Positions 1-6,389 of a stretch of DNA of 9,015 nucleotides are shown in pieces; the first letter of the stretch is position 1, and the number at the start of each line of letters is the position of its first letter. The stretch covers positions 1 through 9,015 of the forward strand of contig JASLRF010000316.1 of the NCBI GenBank assembly GCA_030744095.1. Direction: 5' to 3'. The translations under genes and the position numbers were made by a program. The notes beneath the pieces were generated by a model. The model was not told the DNA's origin. It saw only the letters and a list, made by a program, of their open reading frames with translations, and ran no database searches. Source of the DNA: Pirellulaceae bacterium. GTDB taxonomy: Bacteria; Planctomycetota; Planctomycetia; Pirellulales; Pirellulaceae.

Positions 1-227
1 ATGTGCGTACCGAGCGCTGGCATGACGTCGGTCAAACGATCTCCGAAATACTCGTGTGTTTGGCAAGTCAGCAATCCGGCACGACTATTGAAGCGCGTGA
101 AGTCTGGAGGCAATGCCAGGACTTTTTGGCGATCCCCGAGCCCGCTGAACACGGCGTGCAGCCGGTGGCGCAAGTCGTCGTCGGAAAGTGCAGTCGCGGG
201 TGAACCTTCAGCCAGAAACAACGTCAT
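1..227 (-). CDS. LarA-like lactate racemase family protein (DUF2088), N-terminal part, runs off left edge
   Basis: Reading the minus strand from an ATG at 227 down to base 1 gives 75 open codons with no stop, so the gene continues outside the window. The protein starts MTLFLAEGS. At residues 40-54 it has a PPDFTR...SRAGLLT segment, and it ends in the window with PALGTH. These match the N-terminal hallmarks of nickel-dependent lactate racemase LarA and relatives: the D-x-T-R motif, whose Arg binds substrate, and the Gly-x-His region carrying a catalytic His. The Arg45 to His75 spacing of 30 is close to that remembered for LarA (Arg75, His108). LarA homologues racemise 2-hydroxy acids using a nickel-pincer cofactor, but many planctomycete members have unknown substrates. 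The usual Pro after DxTR is Phe here. A stop lies in frame four codons upstream, so the start is ATG 227 or TTG 233. No clear SD is visible. Plus-strand readings of this stretch are shadows. Family call fairly sure, substrate unknown. Confidence 0.8.
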   Translation of the reverse strand, partial: MTLFLAEGSPATALSDDDLRHRLHAVFSGLGDRQKVLALPPDFTRFNSRAGLLTCQTHEYFGDRLTDVMPALGTH

Positions 228-288
228 CAGCAAAACTCAAGTTCTTAGAAAAGCAGCTTGGGATCGTTCGAGGAATTACTGTCCGATA

Positions 289-315
289 GTCGCCTTTCGC
301 GGAGCGAAAGACGAC
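289..315. repeat. REP-like palindrome
   Basis: A 12-base arm (289-300, GTCGCCTTTCGC) is followed by a 3-base spacer GGA and a second arm (304-315, GCGAAAGACGAC). Eleven of the 12 positions pair. No T-run follows in either direction, so it is not a convincing terminator. The CTTTCGC/GCGAAAG core resembles short palindromes I remember as frequent between genes in Rhodopirellula-type genomes. That resemblance is from memory and could not be searched. Confidence 0.6.
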
Positions 316-363
316 AATAAAAGATCGAATACTGCTTGGAGGTTGTACGGTAGCATCTGCTAG

Positions 364-391
364 GTCGCGCAAAGGGGGTCGCGCAAAGGGG
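364..391 (+). repeat. Two perfect tandem copies of a 14-bp unit
   Basis: The unit GTCGCGCAAAGGGG occurs at 364-377 and again without a gap at 378-391. The second copy ends inside the left arm of the adjacent 20-bp inverted repeat, so the duplication affects the outer edge of that element. It could be slippage or a partly duplicated element end. Confidence 0.85.
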
Positions 392-461
392 TCGGGAGTC
401 TTTTTCGACCAGCGCGTTCTCGCAACGTCGGAGATGTTGACCGAAAAAGACTCCCGACCCC
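388..461. repeat. Perfect 20-bp inverted repeat with 34-bp centre (MITE/REP-like element)
   Basis: The arm at 388-407 (GGGGTCGGGAGTCTTTTTCG) is exactly complementary to 442-461, with 34 bases between. Transcription in either direction gives a long stable hairpin. The T-run lies inside the stem, not after it, which argues against a simple intrinsic terminator. The arm sequence resembles one I remember as recurrent in intergenic DNA of Rhodopirellula species, suggesting a dispersed non-autonomous element. No gene is encoded inside, and I could not define flanking target-site duplications. Confidence 0.75.
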
Positions 462-562
462 CTCGTAGTCGCTCGAACTTCAAAGCCTCGTTTGCCAGAA
501 CCTGTCCTATTGTAGCCAGAGGAGAGTGGGGAGGTCAGCAGGCAGAGTCCAGCGAATGTCCA

Positions 563-634
563 ATGTCGAACAAGGAATCTCGAAGGCAGAAGGAGGCAGT
601 ACTACTTCATTGTTCAAAGTTACTTGTTCAACAT
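563..634. repeat. Imperfect inverted repeat within a probable dispersed intergenic repeat
   Basis: ATGTCGAACAAG at 563-574 pairs with CTTGTTCAACAT at 623-634 at 11 of 12 positions, around a 48-base centre. The surrounding bases (roughly 510-660) include purine-rich AGGCAGAAGGAGGCAG and AACAAGG words of a kind I remember from repeated non-coding sequence in planctomycete genomes, where it is often mistranslated into small hypothetical proteins. The inverted repeat is seen directly; its dispersed nature is inferred. Confidence 0.45.
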
Positions 635-803
635 CCTGCGGTTCCTTCCTCGGCTGTCTCAGATTCCAGAGGTCGCAGGGGTTGGGCGTTCGAGGTTTGC
701 CGAAGTTCAACGTTCGGCCGCCCACGAGTCCAACAGCTGTCAGACTTACCCGCAAGGCGGCAATGGGGCTCCCTGATTGTTCGGCGCGAGGAGCGGAAAT
801 CGT

Positions 804-832
804 TTGACACATCACAAGTTATGCTCGATCAT
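804..832 (+). promoter_or_regulatory. Candidate sigma-70-type promoter for the NfeD-flotillin operon
   Basis: A perfect -35 hexamer TTGACA (804-809) is followed after 17 bases by GATCAT (827-832), a 4/6 match to the -10 consensus. Transcription would start near 839, leaving a leader of about 80 bases. That leader holds two small hairpins: 850-862 (GGCAA/TTGCC, 3-base loop) and 864-876 (ATTCG/CGAAT, 3-base loop). A second TTGACT at 882 fits less well because its -10 would overlap the ribosome binding site. Confidence 0.4.
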
Positions 833-919
833 GCGCCTGGAAGAATAACGGCAAGAATTGCCAATTCGCGTCGAATAACACTTGACTGAACCAGTGGCCC
901 TCGCATAAAGGATCGAACA

Positions 920-1537
920 ATGCAATTTGTATTTATTTTGTGTGCCGTTGTCGGCGGGACGATCCTGATTTGCCAATTCGTGTTGACCCTGATTGGGTTG
1001 GGCGGAGACAGCTTCGATTTGGTTGACGATATGCCGGATGCCGGCGACATGGGCGACGTTGGTGACATCGGAGACCTGGAAAGTAGCGAGCATCACGGGT
1101 CGACGTTCATGTTCGGGATCCTGTCTTTCAAGACTCTGGTCGCCGCAACGACCTTTTTCGGCCTGACGGGAATGGCAGCGAGCACGGGTGGGTTGGGTTT
1201 GCCCATGCAGTTGTTGATCGCCGTGGTGTGCGGCGGATCTGCCCTGGTGATCGTGCACTGGCTGATGAGAACGTTGTTTCAACTGGGCCAGAGTGGCACA
1301 TTGCAGATAAGCAACACACTCGGCAAAACCGCTACCGTCTACATCCCGATTCCGGGTGACAATGCGGGTACGGGAAAAGTGCAAGTCAAGGTTCAAGATC
1401 GTCTGGCGGAATTCGCAGCGACAACATCCGCGGGCGACAAACTTATCACAGGTGCTAAGGTTGTCGTAGTTGACGTGATTGATGGTTCGACATTGAAGGT
1501 CGAGCCGTTGAGCGAGCCGGCAGAGGCTAACGCATAA
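920..1537 (+). CDS. NfeD/YuaF-like membrane protein with C-terminal OB-fold, flotillin partner
   Basis: This 205-residue protein has a hydrophobic helix at about 4-27, an acidic linker, two more membrane helices (about 66-87 and 96-118), and a soluble beta-rich domain at about 130-198. That domain has the glycine and valine spacing of the NfeD OB-fold (LGKTATV, GKVQVKV, ITGAKVVVVDV, STLKVEPL). The size and plan match short NfeD proteins such as Bacillus YuaF, which are encoded beside flotillins and act with them in membrane microdomains. The ATG at 920 is preceded by AAAGGA at 907-912 with a 7-base spacer, a good SD that fixes the start. The gene lies 122 bp upstream of the flotillin on the same strand and is probably cotranscribed with it. 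The linker has an unusual four-fold Gly-Asp-x repeat at residues 42-53, possibly cation-binding. There is no serine-protease domain, so this is not the long NfeD form. Confidence 0.85.
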   Translation: MQFVFILCAVVGGTILICQFVLTLIGLGGDSFDLVDDMPDAGDMGDVGDIGDLESSEHHGSTFMFGILSFKTLVAATTFFGLTGMAASTGGLGLPMQLLIAVVCGGSALVIVHWLMRTLFQLGQSGTLQISNTLGKTATVYIPIPGDNAGTGKVQVKVQDRLAEFAATTSAGDKLITGAKVVVVDVIDGSTLKVEPLSEPAEANA

Positions 1538-1659
1538 TCCTCGGCCGAATCGGTTGCCAACTGCGGCGACGCAATCCTCATGTTATGAACGCAATGCGAC
1601 GTGTCGGGACGCCGTGCGCCTCGATTGACACGATGAAATAGCACTTCTGGAGAAAGACC

Positions 1660-3294
1660 ATGTTCGATTCAAGCTTGCTGGCACAAATACCTGACATTGG
1701 AAGTACTTCGTTCTGGATTATCGCCATCGTGATCGTCATCGTGATGAGCCTCTTTGGGTTCCTCGTCCTGCTGATGAAACAGTACAAGCGTTGCCCAAGC
1801 AATCGCTTGCTGGTGATTTACGGTCGCACGGGCAGGGGAAAGGCGTCTCGCACGGTCCATGGTGGTGCCGCTTTCATCGTCCCGTTGGTCCAAGACTATG
1901 CCTACCTGAGCTTAGAGCCGATCCAGATCGAGATTCCCTTGCGGGGGGCTCTGTCGATCGAAAACATTCGCGTAAACGTGCCCAGCGTCTTCACAGTCGC
2001 GATCAGCACGGAGCCGGCCGTCATGCAGCAAGCGTCGATTCGTTTGCTGGGTTTGTCGGCGGGCGAAATTCGCAAACAGGCTGAAGAAATCATTTTCGGT
2101 ATTTTGCGACAGGTCATTGCGGGAATGGGTATCGAGGAAATCAACCGCGACCGCGACAAGTTCCTGCAACAAGTGCAACATCAGCTCGAACCGGAATTGG
2201 CCAAGATCGGTTTACAGTTGATCAACGTGAACATCACCGACATCACGGACGAATCCGGCTACATCGACGCGATTGGCCAGAAAGCGGCTTCCGAAGCGAT
2301 CCAGAAAGCACGCGGTGACGTGGCCGACAACGAGAAGATGGGTGAAACCCGTGTCGCAGGTGCCGAACGTGACAAGGCGATTCAAGTCGCCAACGCTCGG
2401 CGAGACCAGTCGATTGGTACTCGCGAAGCGGAACGTGATCAGGCCGTGCGAGTCGCCACGCTGGAAAAGGAACAGGTCGTAGGCGAAAAAGAGGCTGCAT
2501 TTGAACGAGAGTCAAACGTCAAAGACGCCGAGCGTGGTATGCGTGTTCGAGTGGCCGCGGCGGATGCCGAGGCGATCGACGGCGAAAACATCGCACAAGC
2601 TCAGATTGCGGCTTCTCAGGCCGAACTTGCCGTCAAACGAGCTGACGCCTATCAAACAGGTGAAAGCCGCAAGAAGGAAGCGGAAGCGGCCGTGCTAGTG
2701 GTTCAGAACAACGCCATGGCCGAAGCAGCTCTGGCCGACGCGGGTCGAGTTGAAGCTGAGCAGCGGGCCCAATTGGAAGCACCCGCCAAAGCTGAAAAAG
2801 CCAAGATGATCGTGGACGCGGAAGCCGCGGCCGAAAGGGTTCGGATTGCCGCCGTTGCACAGGCCGACGCGATCTTTGCCAAGCTGGACGCCGAAGCTCG
2901 CGGTAACTACGAGATCCTGGCCAAGAAGGGTGAAGGTCTGGAACGCATCGTTCAAGCCTGCGGAGGCTCGCAAGAGGCTTTCCAGATGATGATGCTGGAG
3001 CACTTGGACAACCTGGCCGAAGCATCGTCGAGGGCGATCTCGAACATCAAGTTCGACAAGGTGGTGGTCTGGGAGAATGGTGGCAAGGACGGACGAAGCA
3101 ATACCGCTGATTTCCTCAGCGGAATGGCCCGAACCATGCCGCCCATGATGCAGGTGATGAAAGACATCGGCGGGATCGAACTGCCCGAAGCGTTGATTCG
3201 CTTTGCTGGTGACACGGCACCTGACGCTTCCAACAACGGCGAGCCAACGGCGGGGCCAAGGCAGGACAGCACGCCTGATCGCGGCACGACCTGA
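1660..3294 (+). CDS. Flotillin (SPFH-domain membrane scaffold protein)
   Basis: This 544-residue protein begins with a short leader and one strong membrane segment (about 17-39). An SPFH/band-7 domain follows (about 42-205, including NRLLVIYGRTG and the conserved INRDRDKFLQQV stretch). Next comes a very long Glu/Ala-rich coiled coil (about 206-410, with many AEA and ERD repeats) and a flotillin-type C-terminal region (about 463-512, IKFDKVVVWENGG... and DIGGIELPEAL), ending in a polar tail. Flotillins such as Bacillus FloT/YuaG and E. coli YqiK form large membrane-anchored assemblies that organise microdomains and affect membrane fluidity and signalling. The start ATG at 1660 has GGAG at 1649-1652 with 7-base spacing. 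The gene sits directly behind an NfeD-like gene, the standard partner, and is closed by an intrinsic terminator. No truncation or frameshift was seen, and the length is normal for the family. Confidence 0.93.
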   Translation: MFDSSLLAQIPDIGSTSFWIIAIVIVIVMSLFGFLVLLMKQYKRCPSNRLLVIYGRTGRGKASRTVHGGAAFIVPLVQDYAYLSLEPIQIEIPLRGALSIENIRVNVPSVFTVAISTEPAVMQQASIRLLGLSAGEIRKQAEEIIFGILRQVIAGMGIEEINRDRDKFLQQVQHQLEPELAKIGLQLINVNITDITDESGYIDAIGQKAASEAIQKARGDVADNEKMGETRVAGAERDKAIQVANARRDQSIGTREAERDQAVRVATLEKEQVVGEKEAAFERESNVKDAERGMRVRVAAADAEAIDGENIAQAQIAASQAELAVKRADAYQTGESRKKEAEAAVLVVQNNAMAEAALADAGRVEAEQRAQLEAPAKAEKAKMIVDAEAAAERVRIAAVAQADAIFAKLDAEARGNYEILAKKGEGLERIVQACGGSQEAFQMMMLEHLDNLAEASSRAISNIKFDKVVVWENGGKDGRSNTADFLSGMARTMPPMMQVMKDIGGIELPEALIRFAGDTAPDASNNGEPTAGPRQDSTPDRGTT

Positions 3295-3321
3295 TCGTCG
3301 CAGCTCGTCAAAGTCGAAATC

Positions 3322-3354
3322 AAACGGCACGTCTCCCATGACGTGCCGTTTTTT
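3322..3354 (+). terminator. Rho-independent terminator after the flotillin gene
   Basis: A perfect 12-bp stem pairs AAACGGCACGTC (3322-3333) with GACGTGCCGTTT (3340-3351) around a 6-base loop. A run of six T spans the end of the stem and beyond (3349-3354). It begins 28 bases after the flotillin stop and separates the NfeD-flotillin unit from the downstream ATPase operon. Confidence 0.9.
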
Positions 3355-3427
3355 GATTCACACTATAACCACCACCCTGCCTGCAAGCTTTGCCCAGACG
3401 CCCCGACCTCAAGGGGCAATCCCAACA

Positions 3428-3483
3428 TCGGCCAGAATTCGGCCGACACCCTGTCGCGAATCAGCCCGTCTTCGCGCTACAAT
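3428..3483 (+). promoter_or_regulatory. Candidate promoter and operator-like palindromes upstream of the GHKL ATPase operon
   Basis: TACAAT at 3478-3483 is a 5/6 match to the -10 hexamer and would start transcription about 27 bases before the ATG at 3517. No good -35 is present. In its place lies the inverted repeat CGCGAA (3455-3460) - 10 bases - TTCGCG (3471-3476), a 22-bp layout typical of a dimeric regulator site covering the -35 region. Just upstream is a second hairpin, TCGGCC (3428-3433) with GGCCGA (3441-3446). Short palindromes arise by chance in GC-rich DNA, so this is tentative. Confidence 0.3.
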
Positions 3484-3516
3484 GGGCGATTCCAATCTCT
3501 GTCACCGGAATTCGAG

Positions 3517-5337
3517 ATGCCAAAAACAACCACCTCTAAGAAGTCCAAGCAAAAAACATCTGACAGCTCATCATCCGGAAAACTCCGGATTGGAAACGAC
3601 TGGAATGCGATCAGCATCATCGCTCTGTCGCAGTCGAATCCTCTGAAAGCAGTGGCCGAATTCGTAGAAAACAGCATCGATGCGCATGCGCAGCACATTA
3701 CGATCATTCGTGGCCGTGAAAAGGGCAAGTCTTACTTGCGGATCATCGACGACGGCGACGGCCTGCCGACGGATGCGGACGGTATTCCGGATTTCAAGTA
3801 CGTCGCCACACACATTTGCGATTCCATTAAACGGCAAATGAAGTCGAAGGGTGAAAAGGGACTACAGGGCGAATTCGGCATCGGATTGCTTAGCTTCTGG
3901 ACAGTCGGCGAGCAACTAAGCCTGGTCTCGACCGGCCGGGACGAGAAGTCCTACGAAATGCACATGAGCAAAGGCGATCCAAAATACACCGTCACGCGCC
4001 GCCGGCGCCTAGTTGCCGACCACGGCACGCAACTGACCGTCAGCCCATTGTTGTCCGGAATTCGGCACTTTACCGGCGAAAAGCTGCAATGGTACCTGGC
4101 GTCCGAACTGCGCGACCGGATTCGAAGTTCGGAGGTGGAAATCCGAATTCTCGACCGGCAGGCCCGAGCGGAATACTTGGTTCAACCTCAAGCGTTCTCC
4201 GGCCGGCATTTGAATAAGTTGAAGTCACCAAGCACACCACACGGCAACGTGTACGTCGAGCTGTACTTGGACGAGCCGAAACCGACCAACGGCGTTGCGC
4301 TTTACAGATCCGGCACGCGAGTCTTGGAGAACATCACGGAGCTTGACGAATTCCAGCATGCGCCATGGACATCAGGATACTTGCAGGGCATCATCGACGC
4401 GCCGTTCTTGAACGTAACACCGGGCACGAGTTTGGGCGTCATTCAAGACGATGCATTCGCCGTGTTTCGCGAGGCCATCGCGCCGTTGGCAGCAGCGCTT
4501 GACGAGATAATCGCGGAACAGAAACAAGCCGAAGAGGAAGAAGTCAATCGCGATACACTCAAGTCAATTCAACGGGCATTTCGTGAGGCGCTCCTGGCCC
4601 TGCCGGAAGAAGAATATGATTGGTTCGAAGTGTATGGCGTCAACGGTCGAGCTGTAAAACGTCCGGGACGACCCGGTAGCCCGTTGGGCTCGGCAACGCC
4701 TGCCGCCGCCGATGAAGGCGATGCTCCGCAACAGAAGGCGTTTTTCGAGCACGCGGGTCCGCTACATGGCGTACGCATTTCGCCAACCACGTCAGTCGTC
4801 TCCGTTCGTCAAGAACGAAATCTTCGTGCGGTGGCCCGTGATCGCAATCGTCGTGTAGTCGAGGGCGATCTGTCGTTCGACTGGAATATCGTTGCTGGTG
4901 GCGGCACGCTGGACCATTACGATCGCGAATGCGTCACGTTCACTGCATCGGGAGAACCCGAACTGGTCCAGCTGCGTGTGACGGTCACCCAAGGCAAAAC
5001 CGAATGTTCGGCCGAAGCTGTAGTGACAGTGACGGATTCACTGCTGCCGGATCGCCCCAAATCCAGCGACCAGCGCGGTCTGCCCGACTATACGTTTGAA
5101 AATGCACCCGGCCAGCTATGGCGGTCTCGCTACGACACGGACCAGAATCTGATTGTCATCAACAGTGGACATCGCGATTTTGTCTACTCGACACGTCAAA
5201 AAACGCTCAAGCTGCGATACGCCTGCCGCCTATTTTCCAAAGAACTCGTGCTACATAACTTCCCCGGCTACAATCCCGAACAGCTGCTGGAACGGATGAT
5301 CGAACTGTCACTCTACACCGAAGAGAACCTGCGGTAG
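3517..5337 (+). CDS. GHKL (Bergerat-fold) ATPase with apparent Ig-like domain
   Basis: The 606-residue product carries an HSP90/MutL/MORC-type ATPase domain. The N box is AVAEFVENSIDAHA (Glu48, Asn52, Asp55), the G1 box DDGDG (78-82) and the G2 box GEFGIG (118-123), so nucleotide-binding residues are intact. A second domain (about 240-325, including ALYRSGTRV) resembles the S5-like transducer. A Glu-rich helix follows (331-345). Residues about 418-506 look like an Ig-like beta-sandwich (WNIVAGGGTLD, VTFTASGEPELVQLRVTVTQGK). The C-terminal part (523-606) holds an INSGHRDF motif. The Ser/Lys/Thr-rich N-terminus shows no secretion signal, so the protein is probably cytoplasmic. The frame is open upstream to 3343 but that part runs through the terminator, so ATG 3517, with weak GGA at 3507-3509, is preferred. 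dgcN starts 8 bases after the stop. The biological role is unknown to me: a chaperone-like or MORC/MutL-like DNA-linked ATPase are both possible. Confidence 0.85.
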   Translation: MPKTTTSKKSKQKTSDSSSSGKLRIGNDWNAISIIALSQSNPLKAVAEFVENSIDAHAQHITIIRGREKGKSYLRIIDDGDGLPTDADGIPDFKYVATHICDSIKRQMKSKGEKGLQGEFGIGLLSFWTVGEQLSLVSTGRDEKSYEMHMSKGDPKYTVTRRRRLVADHGTQLTVSPLLSGIRHFTGEKLQWYLASELRDRIRSSEVEIRILDRQARAEYLVQPQAFSGRHLNKLKSPSTPHGNVYVELYLDEPKPTNGVALYRSGTRVLENITELDEFQHAPWTSGYLQGIIDAPFLNVTPGTSLGVIQDDAFAVFREAIAPLAAALDEIIAEQKQAEEEEVNRDTLKSIQRAFREALLALPEEEYDWFEVYGVNGRAVKRPGRPGSPLGSATPAAADEGDAPQQKAFFEHAGPLHGVRISPTTSVVSVRQERNLRAVARDRNRRVVEGDLSFDWNIVAGGGTLDHYDRECVTFTASGEPELVQLRVTVTQGKTECSAEAVVTVTDSLLPDRPKSSDQRGLPDYTFENAPGQLWRSRYDTDQNLIVINSGHRDFVYSTRQKTLKLRYACRLFSKELVLHNFPGYNPEQLLERMIELSLYTEENLR

Positions 5338-5345
5338 CCGCGCCC

Positions 5346-6389
5346 ATGAAACGCAAAATGGTCATTTTGACGGAAGGTTTCACCAATCCACACACGGCCA
5401 AGACGGCCAGTAGCGTGATCCGCTACGGCAACGACGAGGTTGTTGCGTTGTTAGACAGCACCGTCGCGGGCGAGACGACCCAGGCACTGCTGGGTGTTGG
5501 CGGCGACATTCCGGTCGTCGCCACGCTGGACGAAGCGCCGGCCGCCGATCTACTGCTGTTGGGAATCGCGCCTCCAGGTGGCAGCATTCCGGCGAATTGG
5601 CGGTCGGTGATCTTGGACGCCATTTCACGAGGCATGGACGTCACCGCCGGACTGCACGATTTCCTCACCGACGACGATGAATTCGTGGAGGCCGCCGCCA
5701 CGCACGATGTGACGCTGACGGACGTTCGCAAGAACGACGAACGTGATATCGCTCGACGAACCGGTCTCCGCGGCGATTGCCTTCGCGTGCTGACCGTGGG
5801 CCATGATTGCAGCGTTGGAAAGATGCTGACTTCGATTGAATTGACTAATGGGCTCCAAACAGCCGGGTACGACGCGCACTTCGTCGCCACTGGCCAAACT
5901 GGAATCATGGTCTCTGGTGACGGTTGCCCGATCGATCGCGTGATCGCCGACTTTGTCAGCGGCTCAGTTGAAAAGATGATCCTCAAACATCAGCACCACG
6001 ATATCTTGATGATCGAAGGACAAGGGAGCCTGGTGCACCCGTCGTACTCGGCGGTCACGTTGGGATTGATCCACGGTGCTTCTCCGCAAGCGATGGTGAT
6101 GGTGTGCGAGTTGGGTCGCGAGACCATCACAGGCCTTGAACATCTGCGCATCCCGCCCTTGGCTAAGATCCGTGAACTGAACGAAACGATGGCCAGCATC
6201 TTCCACCCCTGTCCAGTCATCGGCATCGCAGTCAACAGCCGTCGCGTTTCGGCGGAGGAGGCGGCTGCCCAACGGCGACGGTTGCACGTCGAATTTGATC
6301 TGCCGGTCTGCGACGTGGTTCGAGATGGCCCGCAAGACTTGATCGATGCCGTCGTGGCCTTTCGAGAAAGTGATGGTTGGCGATCATGA
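5346..6389 (+). CDS. dgcN: DUF1611 P-loop protein, DgcN-like D-glutamate N-acetyltransferase candidate
   Basis: This 347-residue protein has an N-terminal Rossmann-like domain (about 1-140, MVILTEGF... then LLLGIAPPGG at 71-80 and GLHDFL at 102-107). A C-terminal DUF1611 P-loop domain follows, with a Walker-A-like GHDCSVGKM at 152-160, GQTGIM at 183-188, IEGQGSLVHPSY at 223-234 and a late AVNSRR at 295-300. In the described DgcN-DgcA route, the DUF1611 protein acetylates D-glutamate and the enolase-superfamily partner racemises the product, letting the cell use D-Glu as carbon and nitrogen source. The ATG at 5346 lies 8 bases after the ATPase stop with no SD of its own, and its TGA overlaps the start of the next gene as ATGA, suggesting one transcript and coupled translation. 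The family is clear. The acetyltransferase activity is transferred from distant relatives and unproven here. Confidence 0.82.
   Translation: MKRKMVILTEGFTNPHTAKTASSVIRYGNDEVVALLDSTVAGETTQALLGVGGDIPVVATLDEAPAADLLLLGIAPPGGSIPANWRSVILDAISRGMDVTAGLHDFLTDDDEFVEAAATHDVTLTDVRKNDERDIARRTGLRGDCLRVLTVGHDCSVGKMLTSIELTNGLQTAGYDAHFVATGQTGIMVSGDGCPIDRVIADFVSGSVEKMILKHQHHDILMIEGQGSLVHPSYSAVTLGLIHGASPQAMVMVCELGRETITGLEHLRIPPLAKIRELNETMASIFHPCPVIGIAVNSRRVSAEEAAAQRRRLHVEFDLPVCDVVRDGPQDLIDAVVAFRESDGWRS

Larger units (their letters stand above)
228..919. other. Gene-poor, palindrome-rich intergenic region
   Basis: About 690 bp separate the divergent LarA-like gene from the NfeD-like gene. Open frames on both strands (for example 434-889 plus and 507-815 minus) overlap one another, lack usable ribosome binding sites and encode Arg/Ser/Pro-rich, low-information sequence, so I call none of them. 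The stretch is dominated by inverted repeats, listed separately at 289-315, 364-461 and 563-634. Its last 120 bases hold a candidate promoter and the leader of the downstream operon. Confidence 0.6.

Noticed and set aside
1..363. 120-codon plus-strand open frame
   Set aside because: It lies opposite the LarA-like reading, which carries real family motifs. The plus translation is Arg/Ser-rich with no recognisable domain and runs through the 289-315 palindrome.
388..461. Bidirectional intrinsic terminator
   Set aside because: The T-tract lies inside the stem instead of following it, the loop is 34 bases, and no gene ends nearby: the LarA-like gene starts at 227 and reads leftward.
434..889. 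151-codon plus-strand open frame
   Set aside because: It starts inside the loop of the 20-bp inverted repeat, crosses repeat DNA, has no SD and a low-information composition.
882..909. Second promoter candidate TTGACT - 16 bases - CATAAA
   Set aside because: Its -10 overlaps the AAAGGA ribosome binding site and transcription would begin at the start codon. The TTGACA promoter at 804 fits better.
812..1396. 194-codon minus-strand open frame opposite the NfeD-like gene
   Set aside because: It is antisense to a gene with clear membrane helices, OB-fold and SD. Its His/Gln/Arg-rich translation is typical of a shadow frame.
2695..3339. 214-codon minus-strand open frame opposite the flotillin coiled coil
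   Set aside because: Antisense shadow of the repetitive Glu/Ala codons; it also begins within the terminator stem.
3343..3516. Upstream GTG start for the GHKL ATPase
   Set aside because: This start lies in the terminator's right arm. The extra 58 residues are Pro/Ser/Thr-rich with no motif, and would put the putative promoter and palindromes inside the gene.
6377..6385. TTG start for the dgcA gene
   Set aside because: It adds only three residues; the ATG at 6386 forms a standard ATGA overlap with dgcN and begins the family-typical MKL strand.
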